Assembly (NCBI GenBank): GCA_002721105.1
Contig: PBJL01000033.1
Location: 168,167 to 232,166 of the forward strand
Reading direction: 5' to 3'
Length of the DNA: 64,000 bases
DNA from: Acidiferrobacteraceae bacterium
GTDB taxonomy: Bacteria > Pseudomonadota > Gammaproteobacteria > Arenicellales > UBA868
Position numbers and translations under genes: made by a program. The notes under the pieces are model-generated. The model was not told the origin of the DNA and ran no database searches. It worked only from the letters and a program-made list of their open reading frames with translations. Every line of letters begins with the position of its first letter. The first letter of the stretch is position 1. This document shows positions 54,423 through 62,659 of the stretch, in pieces.

Positions 54423-56740
54423 CGGTTCGTGTTAACGCGTAATGCATCAACGGCGGCCAATATAGTCTCTGGTGTAGCGGGTGCAGCAAGTTGTGGTAAC
54501 TCTTTCTGGGGATTTAGGCTAGAAATTGCGTCAACTATAGCTTGATGAACTGAAAGTGCTAGCATTAGTGGTGGCTCCCCGACAGCCTTAGATTTATGAA
54601 TCGTGTGTTCGCTATTTTCACCTGATGCAAAAATTTGGATATTAAATAGTTCGGGGCGATCGGCGCATGTAGGGATCTTGTAAGTTGAAGGCGAATGGGT
54701 TTTGAGGCGTCCATCGATGTCCCACCAAAGTTCTTCCATCATTAGCCAACCCATTCCCTGAATAAAACCCCCCTCAATTTGGCCTAGGTCGATTGTTGGG
54801 TTCAAAGAACGACCTGTGTCATGAAGAATATCAACCCGCATTACGCGACTCTCTCCGGTCAAAAGATCAATTGCAACTTCTGATACTGCTGCCCCATAGG
54901 CAAAATAATAGAAAGGTCGGCCGGTATTAGTGTCAGGATCCCAATGAATTTTCGGTGTACGATAAAAGCCAGTTGCGGATAGCTGCACTCTATTTTGATA
55001 CGCTAGTAGGACCAGTTCTTGAAAAGTGAGCGTTTCTGACCCAATCTTGATGCCACTGTAATCAAGAAAAATTTGTGCATCGACTACACCAAAATAATTA
55101 CTAGCAAAATCGATTAGTCTTTGCCGGATAATAACAGCCGCGTTTTTTGCTGCCATCCCATTTAAGTCACTTCCGGCTGAGGCGGCTGTCGCTGATGTAT
55201 TTGGCACTTTGCCAGTGTGAGTCGGAGTAATTTGTATTTGGCCCAAGGGGACGCAAAGTTCTGTGGAAACAACCTGCGCAATCTTGATGAAAAGGCCTTG
55301 GCCCATCTCAGTGCCACCATGATTGAGGTGGATGGTGCCATCTTTGTAGACATGAATTAAGGCTCCCGCCTGATTCAACATCGTGTTAGTGAATGAAATC
55401 CCAAACTTGACAGGTGTTAATGCTAAGCCATGTCGAATATAAGGATTATCAAGATTAATTTTTTGTATATTTTTTCTACGATCTCGATAATTGCTGCTGA
55501 TCTCTAGTTCATCTACGAGTTCACGGAGTATGAAATCTTCAACTAGCATAGAGTAGGGCGTTTCATTTCGATCGGTCTGTCCATAGAAGTTTAGCTTGCG
55601 AACCTCTATTGGATCCTTGCCAAGTTTGTGAGCGATGTTTTGTATTATTTGTTCTGCAATGAGCATTCCTTGGGGGCCACCGAAGCCCCTAAAAGCCGTG
55701 TTTGATACGGTGTTTGTACGACACCGGTATGAACGGATACGAGCGCAGGGATAAAAGTAGGCGTTATCGGCGTGAAACATAGCTCTATCATTGACCGGAT
55801 CAGAAAGGTCTTTTGAGTAGCCACAGCGAGATACCATGTGGATGTCTGTTGCTAGAATTCTGCCATGATCATCAAATCCAACCTCCCACTTAGACTTAAA
55901 GTCATGACGTTTTCCGGTCATCCTCATGTCATCATCTCGATCAAGGCGGCACTTCACAGATCTACCAGTTTTTTTAGCGGCGAGAGCAGCGAGAGCCGCC
56001 CACTGAGCTGCTTGTGACTCTTTGCCACCAAAGCCACCCCCCATACGCCTAACTTCTACTGTAATAAATCGATCAGTGAGTCCTAATACATTAGCTACCG
56101 TATGTTGTATTTCGGTTGGATGTTGTGTTGAGCAGTGAATGTGCAGTTCTTCACCTTCGCTCGGTATGGCTAAAGAAACCTGACCTTCGAGATAAAAGTG
56201 GTCTTGACCTCCAGTCTCCGTAAGGCCTTGTATTCTATGTGGCGCAGAGTTAAGTGCTGTATGCCAGTCACCTTTCTCGACTACTTTATGCTTGCTAATA
56301 TAAGATTCTTGGGATAATGCTTCCTCAATGGTCAAGATTGGATCTTTTTCATCGACTTCAATTTTGCCTAGTCTAGCTGCGGAACACGCTTCCTGGTGAC
56401 TCTCAGCGATCACCGCAAAAACGGGTTGTGTATGGAAATAAATTTCATCTTTCGCAAGCAATAAGTCATCGTCGGATCCTGTTGGGCTGATATTATTTTC
56501 CCCCGGGATATCGCTAGCTACCAAAGTTTCAACAACACCGGGTGAGTTAACAACATTTGTTAGGTCGATTTTTTTTATGGAGCCACATGTATGAGATGCA
56601 AAACCAACCGCAAGATGAAGGGTGCCAGCTGGCTCTACAATGTCATCTACGTAAAGAGCTTGGCCGGTAGCATGCTTGAGTGCGCTGTCATGCGGTAGAG
56701 CCGTTCCGACGATAGATTTGATGTCATTATTTTTATTCAT
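54419..56740 (-). CDS. xdhB: xanthine dehydrogenase molybdopterin-binding subunit
   Basis: The catalytic subunit that hydroxylates hypoxanthine and xanthine to urate. Its 773 residues show the molybdopterin-contact motifs GGGFGGKES, TAFRGFGGPQG, HGGTEMGQG and the GEPPLMLA segment with the catalytic glutamate. It has the size and order of bacterial XdhB. It follows xdhA by 28 bases and is coupled to xdhC. Confidence 0.96.
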   Translation of the reverse strand: MNKNNDIKSIVGTALPHDSALKHATGQALYVDDIVEPAGTLHLAVGFASHTCGSIKKIDLTNVVNSPGVVETLVASDIPGENNISPTGSDDDLLLAKDEIYFHTQPVFAVIAESHQEACSAARLGKIEVDEKDPILTIEEALSQESYISKHKVVEKGDWHTALNSAPHRIQGLTETGGQDHFYLEGQVSLAIPSEGEELHIHCSTQHPTEIQHTVANVLGLTDRFITVEVRRMGGGFGGKESQAAQWAALAALAAKKTGRSVKCRLDRDDDMRMTGKRHDFKSKWEVGFDDHGRILATDIHMVSRCGYSKDLSDPVNDRAMFHADNAYFYPCARIRSYRCRTNTVSNTAFRGFGGPQGMLIAEQIIQNIAHKLGKDPIEVRKLNFYGQTDRNETPYSMLVEDFILRELVDELEISSNYRDRRKNIQKINLDNPYIRHGLALTPVKFGISFTNTMLNQAGALIHVYKDGTIHLNHGGTEMGQGLFIKIAQVVSTELCVPLGQIQITPTHTGKVPNTSATAASAGSDLNGMAAKNAAVIIRQRLIDFASNYFGVVDAQIFLDYSGIKIGSETLTFQELVLLAYQNRVQLSATGFYRTPKIHWDPDTNTGRPFYYFAYGAAVSEVAIDLLTGESRVMRVDILHDTGRSLNPTIDLGQIEGGFIQGMGWLMMEELWWDIDGRLKTHSPSTYKIPTCADRPELFNIQIFASGENSEHTIHKSKAVGEPPLMLALSVHQAIVDAISSLNPQKELPQLAAPATPETILAAVDALRVNTNR

Positions 56741-56768
56741 TTTTAGGGTTATTTTTCAGTAGCAATTA

Positions 56769-58262
56769 TTAATCCATACCCTTGAATAAGTCTGGGACTT
56801 TTTCTCCTTGAAGCGATAATATGAATTTATTTAAAAGATTTTTTGAGATTTTTAACCTATATTCCCTCCCGGCACGCATATCTGTAATGGGTGAAAAATC
56901 CTCATGCAAAGCATCCTGCGCTTCATTTAAACGTATTTCATTAATTTTTGCTCCTAGTAACACATTCTCACATTTGGTTGCTCGTTTCGGAGTGCCTGCC
57001 ATGCCACCAAAACAAACATGGACTTCATTGATAATTTTATTATCAATGACGGCAGAAAAAGCCCCAAGAACCGCACTAATATCTTGATCGAATCTTTTGG
57101 ATACTTTCCAGCAGTAAAATTGACGTTTACTTTCTATTGGAATTGTAACCGATTGAATATATTCACCACTTTTGAGATCTTGTTGGTTGTAGTCGATAAA
57201 GAATTTCTCGAGTGGGAGGTCACGCAAGCCAAATATCCCCGCAATCCGGAGAGTTGATCCTAGAGCCATTAAGGCTGGAGAAAGATCTCCAATTGGTGAA
57301 CCATTAGCAATATTCCCACAGACGGTTGCTTGTGAACGAATCTGGGTAGATCCAAATCTACGGAGTAAACGATCCAAATTGGGTGCTACCCCCACAAGTT
57401 TATCTGTTGCATCATATAAAGAGACACAACCCCCAATTTCAAGTGATTCTTGGTTGTGAGTAATGTTTTGTAGTTCGTCCACGTGGCCCAAATATATGAT
57501 TTCTCGTAACTTGCGACCCAGTTTAGTGATCCATAAGCCAATGTCAGTAGCGCCTGCGAGCATTGTCGCGTTCGTATATTTTGATAGAAGATTATTTAAA
57601 TCATTTAGGGATCGGGGCGCAGCAAACACACCACCACTTGTATTGCATAGAACGGATGTTTTCTCCTGTTGCCACTCCATTAAAGTGATTTCTGCATCAT
57701 TTGCTTGGTTATGCCAAGATTTTGGTAATGGCAATGTACAAGTTGATTGAGCGGCATCAATGATCGGGCCGTAACCTGTGCATCGGCACAGATTTCCTGC
57801 CAGATGTTCATTGATTTTGGCACGATTAATGGAGGTCGGAACGGGATTCTGGGTGTTTACGAGCCACTGAAGGCCAACAAGAGAAATCACAAAACCTGGC
57901 GTGCAGAATCCACATTGAGAACCATTTTTCTTAGACATCACTTCTGGTACCTGAGAAATTGGTTTAGGACTAGCGACATGTTCGACTGCAAGTATCTGTT
58001 TTCCATCCAACATACCTAAGAGAGCAATGCATGCATTCACTGAACGATATCGCAATTTATTTTTAACCAGTTCCCCAATCAGCACCGTGCAGGCCCCACA
58101 GTCACCCTCAGCGCATCCTTCCTTAGTACCGGTTAAACGATGTTGATCGCGTAGATAGTCTAAAAGCGTTGTGTTCGGATCACCTAGCTCGACATCTTTC
58201 GGCTCAGAACCTAGGAGAATACGAATTCGTTCTCTAGAAATTTCCATTTGATGTACTTTCAA
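56769..58262 (-). CDS. xdhA: xanthine dehydrogenase iron-sulfur/FAD subunit
   Basis: Carries electrons from the molybdenum site to NAD. It starts with a plant-type [2Fe-2S] domain (EGCAEGDCGACTVLIG), a second cluster domain (SQCGFCTPGFV and NLCRCTGYGPI), then an FAD domain (LAGATDIGLW, TVCGNIANGSPIGDLSPAL) and the CO-dehydrogenase-flavoprotein C-terminal domain. 497 residues is normal for the fused bacterial XdhA. It follows hiuH by 12 bases. Confidence 0.96.
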   Translation of the reverse strand: MKVHQMEISRERIRILLGSEPKDVELGDPNTTLLDYLRDQHRLTGTKEGCAEGDCGACTVLIGELVKNKLRYRSVNACIALLGMLDGKQILAVEHVASPKPISQVPEVMSKKNGSQCGFCTPGFVISLVGLQWLVNTQNPVPTSINRAKINEHLAGNLCRCTGYGPIIDAAQSTCTLPLPKSWHNQANDAEITLMEWQQEKTSVLCNTSGGVFAAPRSLNDLNNLLSKYTNATMLAGATDIGLWITKLGRKLREIIYLGHVDELQNITHNQESLEIGGCVSLYDATDKLVGVAPNLDRLLRRFGSTQIRSQATVCGNIANGSPIGDLSPALMALGSTLRIAGIFGLRDLPLEKFFIDYNQQDLKSGEYIQSVTIPIESKRQFYCWKVSKRFDQDISAVLGAFSAVIDNKIINEVHVCFGGMAGTPKRATKCENVLLGAKINEIRLNEAQDALHEDFSPITDMRAGREYRLKISKNLLNKFILSLQGEKVPDLFKGMD

Positions 58263-58274
58263 GGTATGAGGTAA

Positions 58275-58625
58275 TTAGCTACCCCGGTATGTGCTATATC
58301 CATACGGAGAAATCAGGAGCGGTACATGATAACGTTTGTCAGTATTCGCTATACCAAAGCGTAATACTACCTGATCTAGAAATGGTGGCGTGGGTAAATC
58401 AACCCCTTGCGAGCGGAAGTAGTCGGCTGTCATGAATACTAGCTCATAAGTGCCAACGATAACGTTCTGACCCTCGATGAGCGGACCATTATTCCGTCCG
58501 TCTCGATTTGTTTTTCCTGATGCAATCTTAATCCGCTCCGGATTGAGTTGGTACAGATTCCAAGCCATCCCAAAAGCAGGTTTGCCAGCCGAGGTGTCTA
58601 GAACATGAGTAGTTAGTTGACCCAA
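58275..58625 (-). CDS. hiuH: 5-hydroxyisourate hydrolase
   Basis: Hydrolyses 5-hydroxyisourate (the PuuD product) to OHCU. The 116-residue protein has the LTTHVLDTSAGKPA start with the catalytic histidine, HVPLLISPYGYSTYRGS at the end with the family's invariant terminal YRGS, and R/H residues between. The start is a TTG at 58625, preceded by AAGGGAG seven bases upstream. It is the first gene of the xdh operon and lies behind an intrinsic terminator in the leader. Confidence 0.95.
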   Translation of the reverse strand: MGQLTTHVLDTSAGKPAFGMAWNLYQLNPERIKIASGKTNRDGRNNGPLIEGQNVIVGTYELVFMTADYFRSQGVDLPTPPFLDQVVLRFGIANTDKRYHVPLLISPYGYSTYRGS

Positions 58626-58681
58626 TTGGCCGCTCCCTTAATTGTTAGTTTTCGTTTACAATTTCGATATCCGTTTTGGCG

Positions 58682-58707
58682 AAAAAAAAGGAACCGTTGC
58701 GGTTCCT
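58682..58707 (-). terminator. intrinsic terminator in the leader of the hiuH-xdh operon
   Basis: On the minus strand: GGAACCG, loop CAA, CGGTTCC, then eight T. It lies 57 bases before the hiuH start codon and about 40 bases after the predicted transcription start, so it would end most transcripts before the operon unless antitermination or a second promoter intervenes. The same stem recurs at 60435 on the other strand. Confidence 0.85.
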
Positions 58708-58750
58708 ATCATTTTACGACTTTGTGAATTATTTTCATCCTAACAACTCA

Positions 58751-58779
58751 ATCATACAGGCCATGCAAGCTAAGTTCAA
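58751..58779 (-). promoter_or_regulatory. predicted sigma70 promoter of the hiuH leader
   Basis: TTGAAC (58774-58779), a 17-base spacer ending CTG, and TATGAT (58751-58756) on the minus strand. Start of transcription is expected near 58744. After 44 bases it meets the intrinsic terminator. Layout matches the second module at 60363 exactly. Confidence 0.65.
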
Positions 58780-58864
58780 CCAGCTAATAATCCTTATTAA
58801 TCAGTTAGATAGGAGATTTAGAAGGGCCCTCATTGCCATAATTTGATTATTTATATAGATCCCA

Positions 58865-59776
58865 ATGATTGATACGCAATTGTATCCCCGTGACTTGAAA
58901 GGTTACGGATCGAGTCTGCCAAACGCAAGTTGGCCTAATGGTGCGCGTGTGGCAGTTCAATTTGTTCTCAATTATGAAGAGGGCGCTGAAAGTAGCATAC
59001 TTCATGGAGATGCTGAATCTGAAGCTTTTCTTTCAGAAATTGTTGGCGCCATTCCATGGCTTGGAAAGCGACATATGAGTATGGAATCAATCTACGAGTA
59101 CGGTTCTAGGGTTGGTTTCTGGCGCATCCTGAAACTTTTTCAAAAAAAGAATGTCCCGATCACTCTTTTCGCTGTTGCAATGGCTTTAGATCGTAACCCA
59201 GCTGTAGTAGATGCTGTGCTTAACGAGGGGCATGAAATCTGTTCCCATGGCTACCGTTGGATTGACTATCGTGACGTACCATTTGATATCGAGCAATCTC
59301 ATATAACCAAAGCGATTGAGATTATAAAGAGGCTGACAGGAGAGCGACCATTAGGTTGGTACACCGGCAGGAACAGCGAAAATACAAGAAAACTAATAGT
59401 TGAGGAGGGAGGGTTTTTGTATGACTCAGATGCATATAATGATGATTTACCGTATTGGCTTCGAATTGCGGATAAGAATCATTTAGTAATCCCTTACACT
59501 CTCGATGCAAACGACATGCGTTTTGTCATGCCCCAAGGATTTAATTCTAGCGAGCAGTTTTTTGTTTATTTAAGAGACAGCTTTGATCTACTATATACAG
59601 AAGGATTAGAAACACCGAAAATGATGTCAATAGGATTGCATTGTCGCCTTATAGGTCGGCCCGGTCGAATTCGAGCTCTTGAACGTTTCATAGATCATGT
59701 TCAAAAGCACGATAAGGTTTGGTTGTGCCGTAGGTTGGATATTGCACATCACTGGTATCGGTATCATTCACCCTAG
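58865..59776 (+). CDS. puuE: PuuE-type allantoinase (polysaccharide-deacetylase fold)
   Basis: Opens allantoin to allantoate. The 303-residue product has the PuuE start (YPRDLKGYGSSLPNASWPNGARVAVQFVLNY split over two motifs), a NodB-like core with EICSHGYRWIDYRDVP and PLGWYTGRNSENTRKL, and the C-terminal HCRLIGRPGR. These landmarks separate PuuE from chitin deacetylases and from the unrelated AllB allantoinase. Divergent from hiuH; first of the plus-strand arm. Confidence 0.93.
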   Translation: MIDTQLYPRDLKGYGSSLPNASWPNGARVAVQFVLNYEEGAESSILHGDAESEAFLSEIVGAIPWLGKRHMSMESIYEYGSRVGFWRILKLFQKKNVPITLFAVAMALDRNPAVVDAVLNEGHEICSHGYRWIDYRDVPFDIEQSHITKAIEIIKRLTGERPLGWYTGRNSENTRKLIVEEGGFLYDSDAYNDDLPYWLRIADKNHLVIPYTLDANDMRFVMPQGFNSSEQFFVYLRDSFDLLYTEGLETPKMMSIGLHCRLIGRPGRIRALERFIDHVQKHDKVWLCRRLDIAHHWYRYHSP

Positions 59777-59803
59777 TAAGCCTGATTTACCGGATAAATT
59801 ATT

Positions 59804-60343
59804 GTGGACAGCAATCAGTTACCTGTAATTACCCCAAATCAGATGAATCGCGAGAATTTTGTTTCAACTTTTGGCCACATTTATGAAAATTCCCCTTGGA
59901 TCGCAACTCATGTTTGGAACATGGGATTAACTCAGCAACATAATACATTGTCGGGTCTTTTCACAGCGTTTGTGGATGTTATCGCATCTGCAGGAATGGA
60001 GCCTCAAATGCGTTTACTCTGCACACACCCTCAGTTAGCTCGCCGGATCGGCCAAAGTGAAACACTCACAAAAACATCTAGAGACGAGCAAGAAACTGCC
60101 GGTCTAAATAATTGTAGTGAAGAAGAATTCAATGAATTTCGAAGCCTTAATCATTTATACAAAGAAAGATTTGGATTCCCATTCATTTTGGCTGTTGGTG
60201 GGCGGCATCGAAATGAAATATTAGAAATTTTTAGAAAACGCATAAAAAACGATTCAGAATGTGAATTGAAAGAGGCACTAAAGCAAGTGCATCAAATAGC
60301 TTATTTGCGCTTATGTGATATTAAATTGGTTGGCAAATATTGA
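59804..60343 (+). CDS. uraD: OHCU decarboxylase
   Basis: Decarboxylates 2-oxo-4-hydroxy-4-carboxy-5-ureidoimidazoline to S-allantoin. The 179-residue sequence has the ENSPWIA start, THPQLARR with the catalytic-site histidine, EQETAGLNNCSEEEF and NEFRSLNHLYKERFGFPFI, all family landmarks, and ILEIFRKRIKND. The start is a GTG at 59804, 28 bases after puuE. It acts before PuuE in the pathway. Confidence 0.93.
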   Translation: MDSNQLPVITPNQMNRENFVSTFGHIYENSPWIATHVWNMGLTQQHNTLSGLFTAFVDVIASAGMEPQMRLLCTHPQLARRIGQSETLTKTSRDEQETAGLNNCSEEEFNEFRSLNHLYKERFGFPFILAVGGRHRNEILEIFRKRIKNDSECELKEALKQVHQIAYLRLCDIKLVGKY

Positions 60344-60362
60344 ATTTTATGACGAATAAAGT

Positions 60363-60391
60363 TTGCCTCGGATCGTATTGATCTGTATGAT
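60363..60391 (+). promoter_or_regulatory. predicted sigma70 promoter of the transcarbamylase leader
   Basis: TTGCCT (60363-60368), a 17-base spacer ending CTG, and TATGAT (60386-60391). Transcription start expected near 60398. From the -10 box to the terminator stem is exactly 44 bases, as in the module at 58751. Confidence 0.6.
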
Positions 60392-60434
60392 TAGACCCCA
60401 GAAATGGATAAAGTTTGCCAAGTCGTCACGCGAT

Positions 60435-60460
60435 AGGAACCGAGCAGGTTCCTTTTTTTT
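60435..60460 (+). terminator. intrinsic terminator in the leader of the transcarbamylase operon
   Basis: GGAACC (60436-60441), loop GAGCA, GGTTCC (60447-60452), then eight T. It ends transcripts from the predicted promoter, and from puuE-uraD, 130 bases before the next gene. AAGTCGT (60420-60426), then five bases, then GATA precede the stem, as they also do in the hiuH leader. Confidence 0.85.
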
Positions 60461-60590
60461 GTCTCGAATCTATAGCTGTATTGTTCAGAAGAAATTATTG
60501 TGTTCGAGCATGTTGCGTCTCTTTAAATATTCATTTTCTGGAATACACTGCATGGGTTGAAAAGAATTAGTCAAAAGAGGAAATAGATCA

Positions 60591-61622
60591 ATGGCTCTAA
60601 AATCTGGATTTGCTCCAAAAGATATTTTTAAACAAGTTGAACGAACCGGAATTAAAGGACGTCATTTGACGTTTATTGACGATTTAGCTTCTAAAGAGCT
60701 CGAGAATTTATTCATCACTGCTGAAATGCTAGAACCTTTTTGGCGGAGTGGCGTAAGTCTTCTGAAGGATAAGATTCTTTGTACACTATTTTTTCAACCT
60801 AGCACTCGTACGAGGTTTAGTCACGAGACTGCAATGATTCGTTTAGGCGGATCTATTCTTACCGAATCAAATCCCTTAATTAGTTCTTCAGCAGCCAAGA
60901 ACGAATCTTTGCATGATTCTATAAGAGTAATATCACAGTATGCAGATGTGCTTGTCTTGCGTCATCCAGATCATAATAGAGTCATATCGGATATTGAGCA
61001 ATTAAATGGTAATGCGATACCAATCATTAGCGGTGGTTATGGCAATGTTACGCACCCGACCCAGGGGCTGCTTGACATGTATACTGCTTGGCGCGCTTTG
61101 GGAAATGATTTTCATGAAATGACAGTCATGATAGCGACACCAGATCTCTCAAGAGCACGTTCGGGGCAATCATTTGCTCTAGGTTTAGCGCGGATGGGGG
61201 CAAAACTTGTCTACTCCGGAACTGAGGGTTTGCGTACCCCAGATGTAATTCGATCAAAATTAGATGAATTGGGGGCAAACTATACAGAATACAATGATCT
61301 AACAGCAAAACAGCAAGAACAACTGATTTTAGATGAAGGGGTTGATCTTTTGTATTTGCCGGGCTGTTCAGTAAAGAAAGGGGAAGCAGGCCGAGACGAT
61401 TTTATGAAAAAAATGCAAGAGTACTACTTTACGGTTGATAGTCTAAATCGAATAAGCGAAAAGAATGGCAAGTCAGTTGGTGTTATGCATTCGTTACCGC
61501 GGAATGAGGGTGAATTTGATTTCAAAATTGATGATACCGAATATGAACTCTATTTTAAACAAATAAGTTTCTCAGTACCTCTTCGTATGTCTCTACTACT
61601 TAATATAGTCGGCACATCGTGA
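60591..61622 (+). CDS. transcarbamylase of the ATCase/OTCase family, candidate oxamate carbamoyltransferase
   Basis: The 343-residue protein has the carbamoyl-phosphate motif STRTR (71-75) and an ATCase-like Lys103 loop. HPTQ (155-158), Arg190 and HSLPR (300-304) also resemble ATCase. Where ATCases bind aspartate with R-V-Q-K-E-R, this protein has PGCSVKK (257-263), so it is unlikely to make carbamoyl-aspartate. It is flanked by purine-catabolism genes and carbamate kinase. Known ureide pathways cleave oxalurate with phosphate to oxamate and carbamoyl phosphate, and I infer that role here. Alternatives are a catabolic ornithine or other ureido-acid transcarbamylase. GAGGAA precedes the ATG. 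Confidence 0.75.
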   Translation: MALKSGFAPKDIFKQVERTGIKGRHLTFIDDLASKELENLFITAEMLEPFWRSGVSLLKDKILCTLFFQPSTRTRFSHETAMIRLGGSILTESNPLISSSAAKNESLHDSIRVISQYADVLVLRHPDHNRVISDIEQLNGNAIPIISGGYGNVTHPTQGLLDMYTAWRALGNDFHEMTVMIATPDLSRARSGQSFALGLARMGAKLVYSGTEGLRTPDVIRSKLDELGANYTEYNDLTAKQQEQLILDEGVDLLYLPGCSVKKGEAGRDDFMKKMQEYYFTVDSLNRISEKNGKSVGVMHSLPRNEGEFDFKIDDTEYELYFKQISFSVPLRMSLLLNIVGTS

Positions 61623-61641
61623 CTGCAAAATTCCTGATCTA

Positions 61642-62655
61642 ATGATAAAAAAAGTTAAAACAAAGATTGTTATTATTGGCACCGGAGGCACCATAGCAGG
61701 CCGCGCAAAGGTGAGTAGTGATCTTTCATATAATGCTGCGGAATTAACTGTAGATGAGTTGGCTCTATCAGTACCCGGACTTGATGAATTAGCTGACATC
61801 GTTTTGTGTGATCTTTTCTCTTTGAACTCAAAGGATATGGGGCCCATAGAATGGATTAAATTAGCTTTAACTGTTAAGGAGTATGCTGAAAACGCTGATA
61901 TTTCTGGTATTGTGGTGACTCATGGGACAGATACTCTAGAAGAAGCAGCCCTATTCTTAGAGCTAACTCTGAATACTCCAAAACCAGTTGTTATTACGGG
62001 CAGTATGCGGGCTTCAACTGCGCTTAGCGCAGATGGCCCCTCCAACATTTACCAGGCAGTTCAGGTTAGCACAGAAGCGAGCGCGTCAGAAAGAGGCGTT
62101 TTAGTGGTGTTCAATGGTGAGATTTACGCGGGCTGGCGAATCATGAAAGCGCATTCCCTTAATACAGGTGCCTTTGGGAGCGTTATCTCACCTGGTTACT
62201 TAATTGGAAATGTATATCCTGGACACACTAGTTTTTTTGTGCCTAAAGGTTTTGTCTGGCACCGGGGGTTCTTTAGTTCGGTTCTGACTAATAATTCGAA
62301 GTTGCCTGATGTGGTGATTCATTACGTCACTGCTGGGGGTAGTGAAAATATTTTGTCAGGTCTTCAGACTGATTCTTTTGCCGGCTTAGTTCTAGCAGCA
62401 TTTGGTAGTGGCGAAATTCCTGAGGTACTAATGCCTAAGCTGATAGAGTTTGCGAAGAAAGGGTTACCTATTGTTGTTTCCTCTCGGGTACAAAATGCTG
62501 TTGTGTTACCAGAAACTATGACGCTAGAGGAGAGTGAAACTGTGATAGCGTCTAGACATTTAAATCCACAGAAGTCAGCTCTATTGTTATCATTGATCCT
62601 AGCAACGGAAAATAGTCCCGCCGATATATTTTTTCGTATAGATCTTATGGAATAG
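61642..62655 (+). CDS. asparaginase-family amidohydrolase, candidate oxamate amidohydrolase
   Basis: A 337-residue asparaginase fold: TGGTIAG with nucleophile Thr17, VVTHGTDTLEE with the second threonine-aspartate pair, ITGSMR, and ADGPSNIY. No signal peptide, so cytoplasmic. Between the transcarbamylase (19-base gap) and carbamate kinase in a ureide cluster, an amide of that pathway is the likely substrate. Oxamate (amide of oxalate) fits best. Ordinary L-asparaginase activity is the main alternative. In Klebsiella a different family (HpxW, GGT-like) hydrolyses oxamate. Confidence 0.8.
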   Translation: MIKKVKTKIVIIGTGGTIAGRAKVSSDLSYNAAELTVDELALSVPGLDELADIVLCDLFSLNSKDMGPIEWIKLALTVKEYAENADISGIVVTHGTDTLEEAALFLELTLNTPKPVVITGSMRASTALSADGPSNIYQAVQVSTEASASERGVLVVFNGEIYAGWRIMKAHSLNTGAFGSVISPGYLIGNVYPGHTSFFVPKGFVWHRGFFSSVLTNNSKLPDVVIHYVTAGGSENILSGLQTDSFAGLVLAAFGSGEIPEVLMPKLIEFAKKGLPIVVSSRVQNAVVLPETMTLEESETVIASRHLNPQKSALLLSLILATENSPADIFFRIDLME

Positions 62656-62659
62656 GTTG

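Noticed and set aside
58709..58739. Possible nine-codon leader peptide (ATG AAA ATA ...) in the hiuH leader
   Set aside because: The purine tract is directly against the ATG, leaving no ribosome-site spacing, and no matching frame occurs in the second module at 60.4 kb.
60591..61622. pyrB (aspartate carbamoyltransferase)
   Set aside because: The aspartate-binding R-V-Q-K-E-R segment is replaced and the neighbours are ureide and carbamate-kinase genes.
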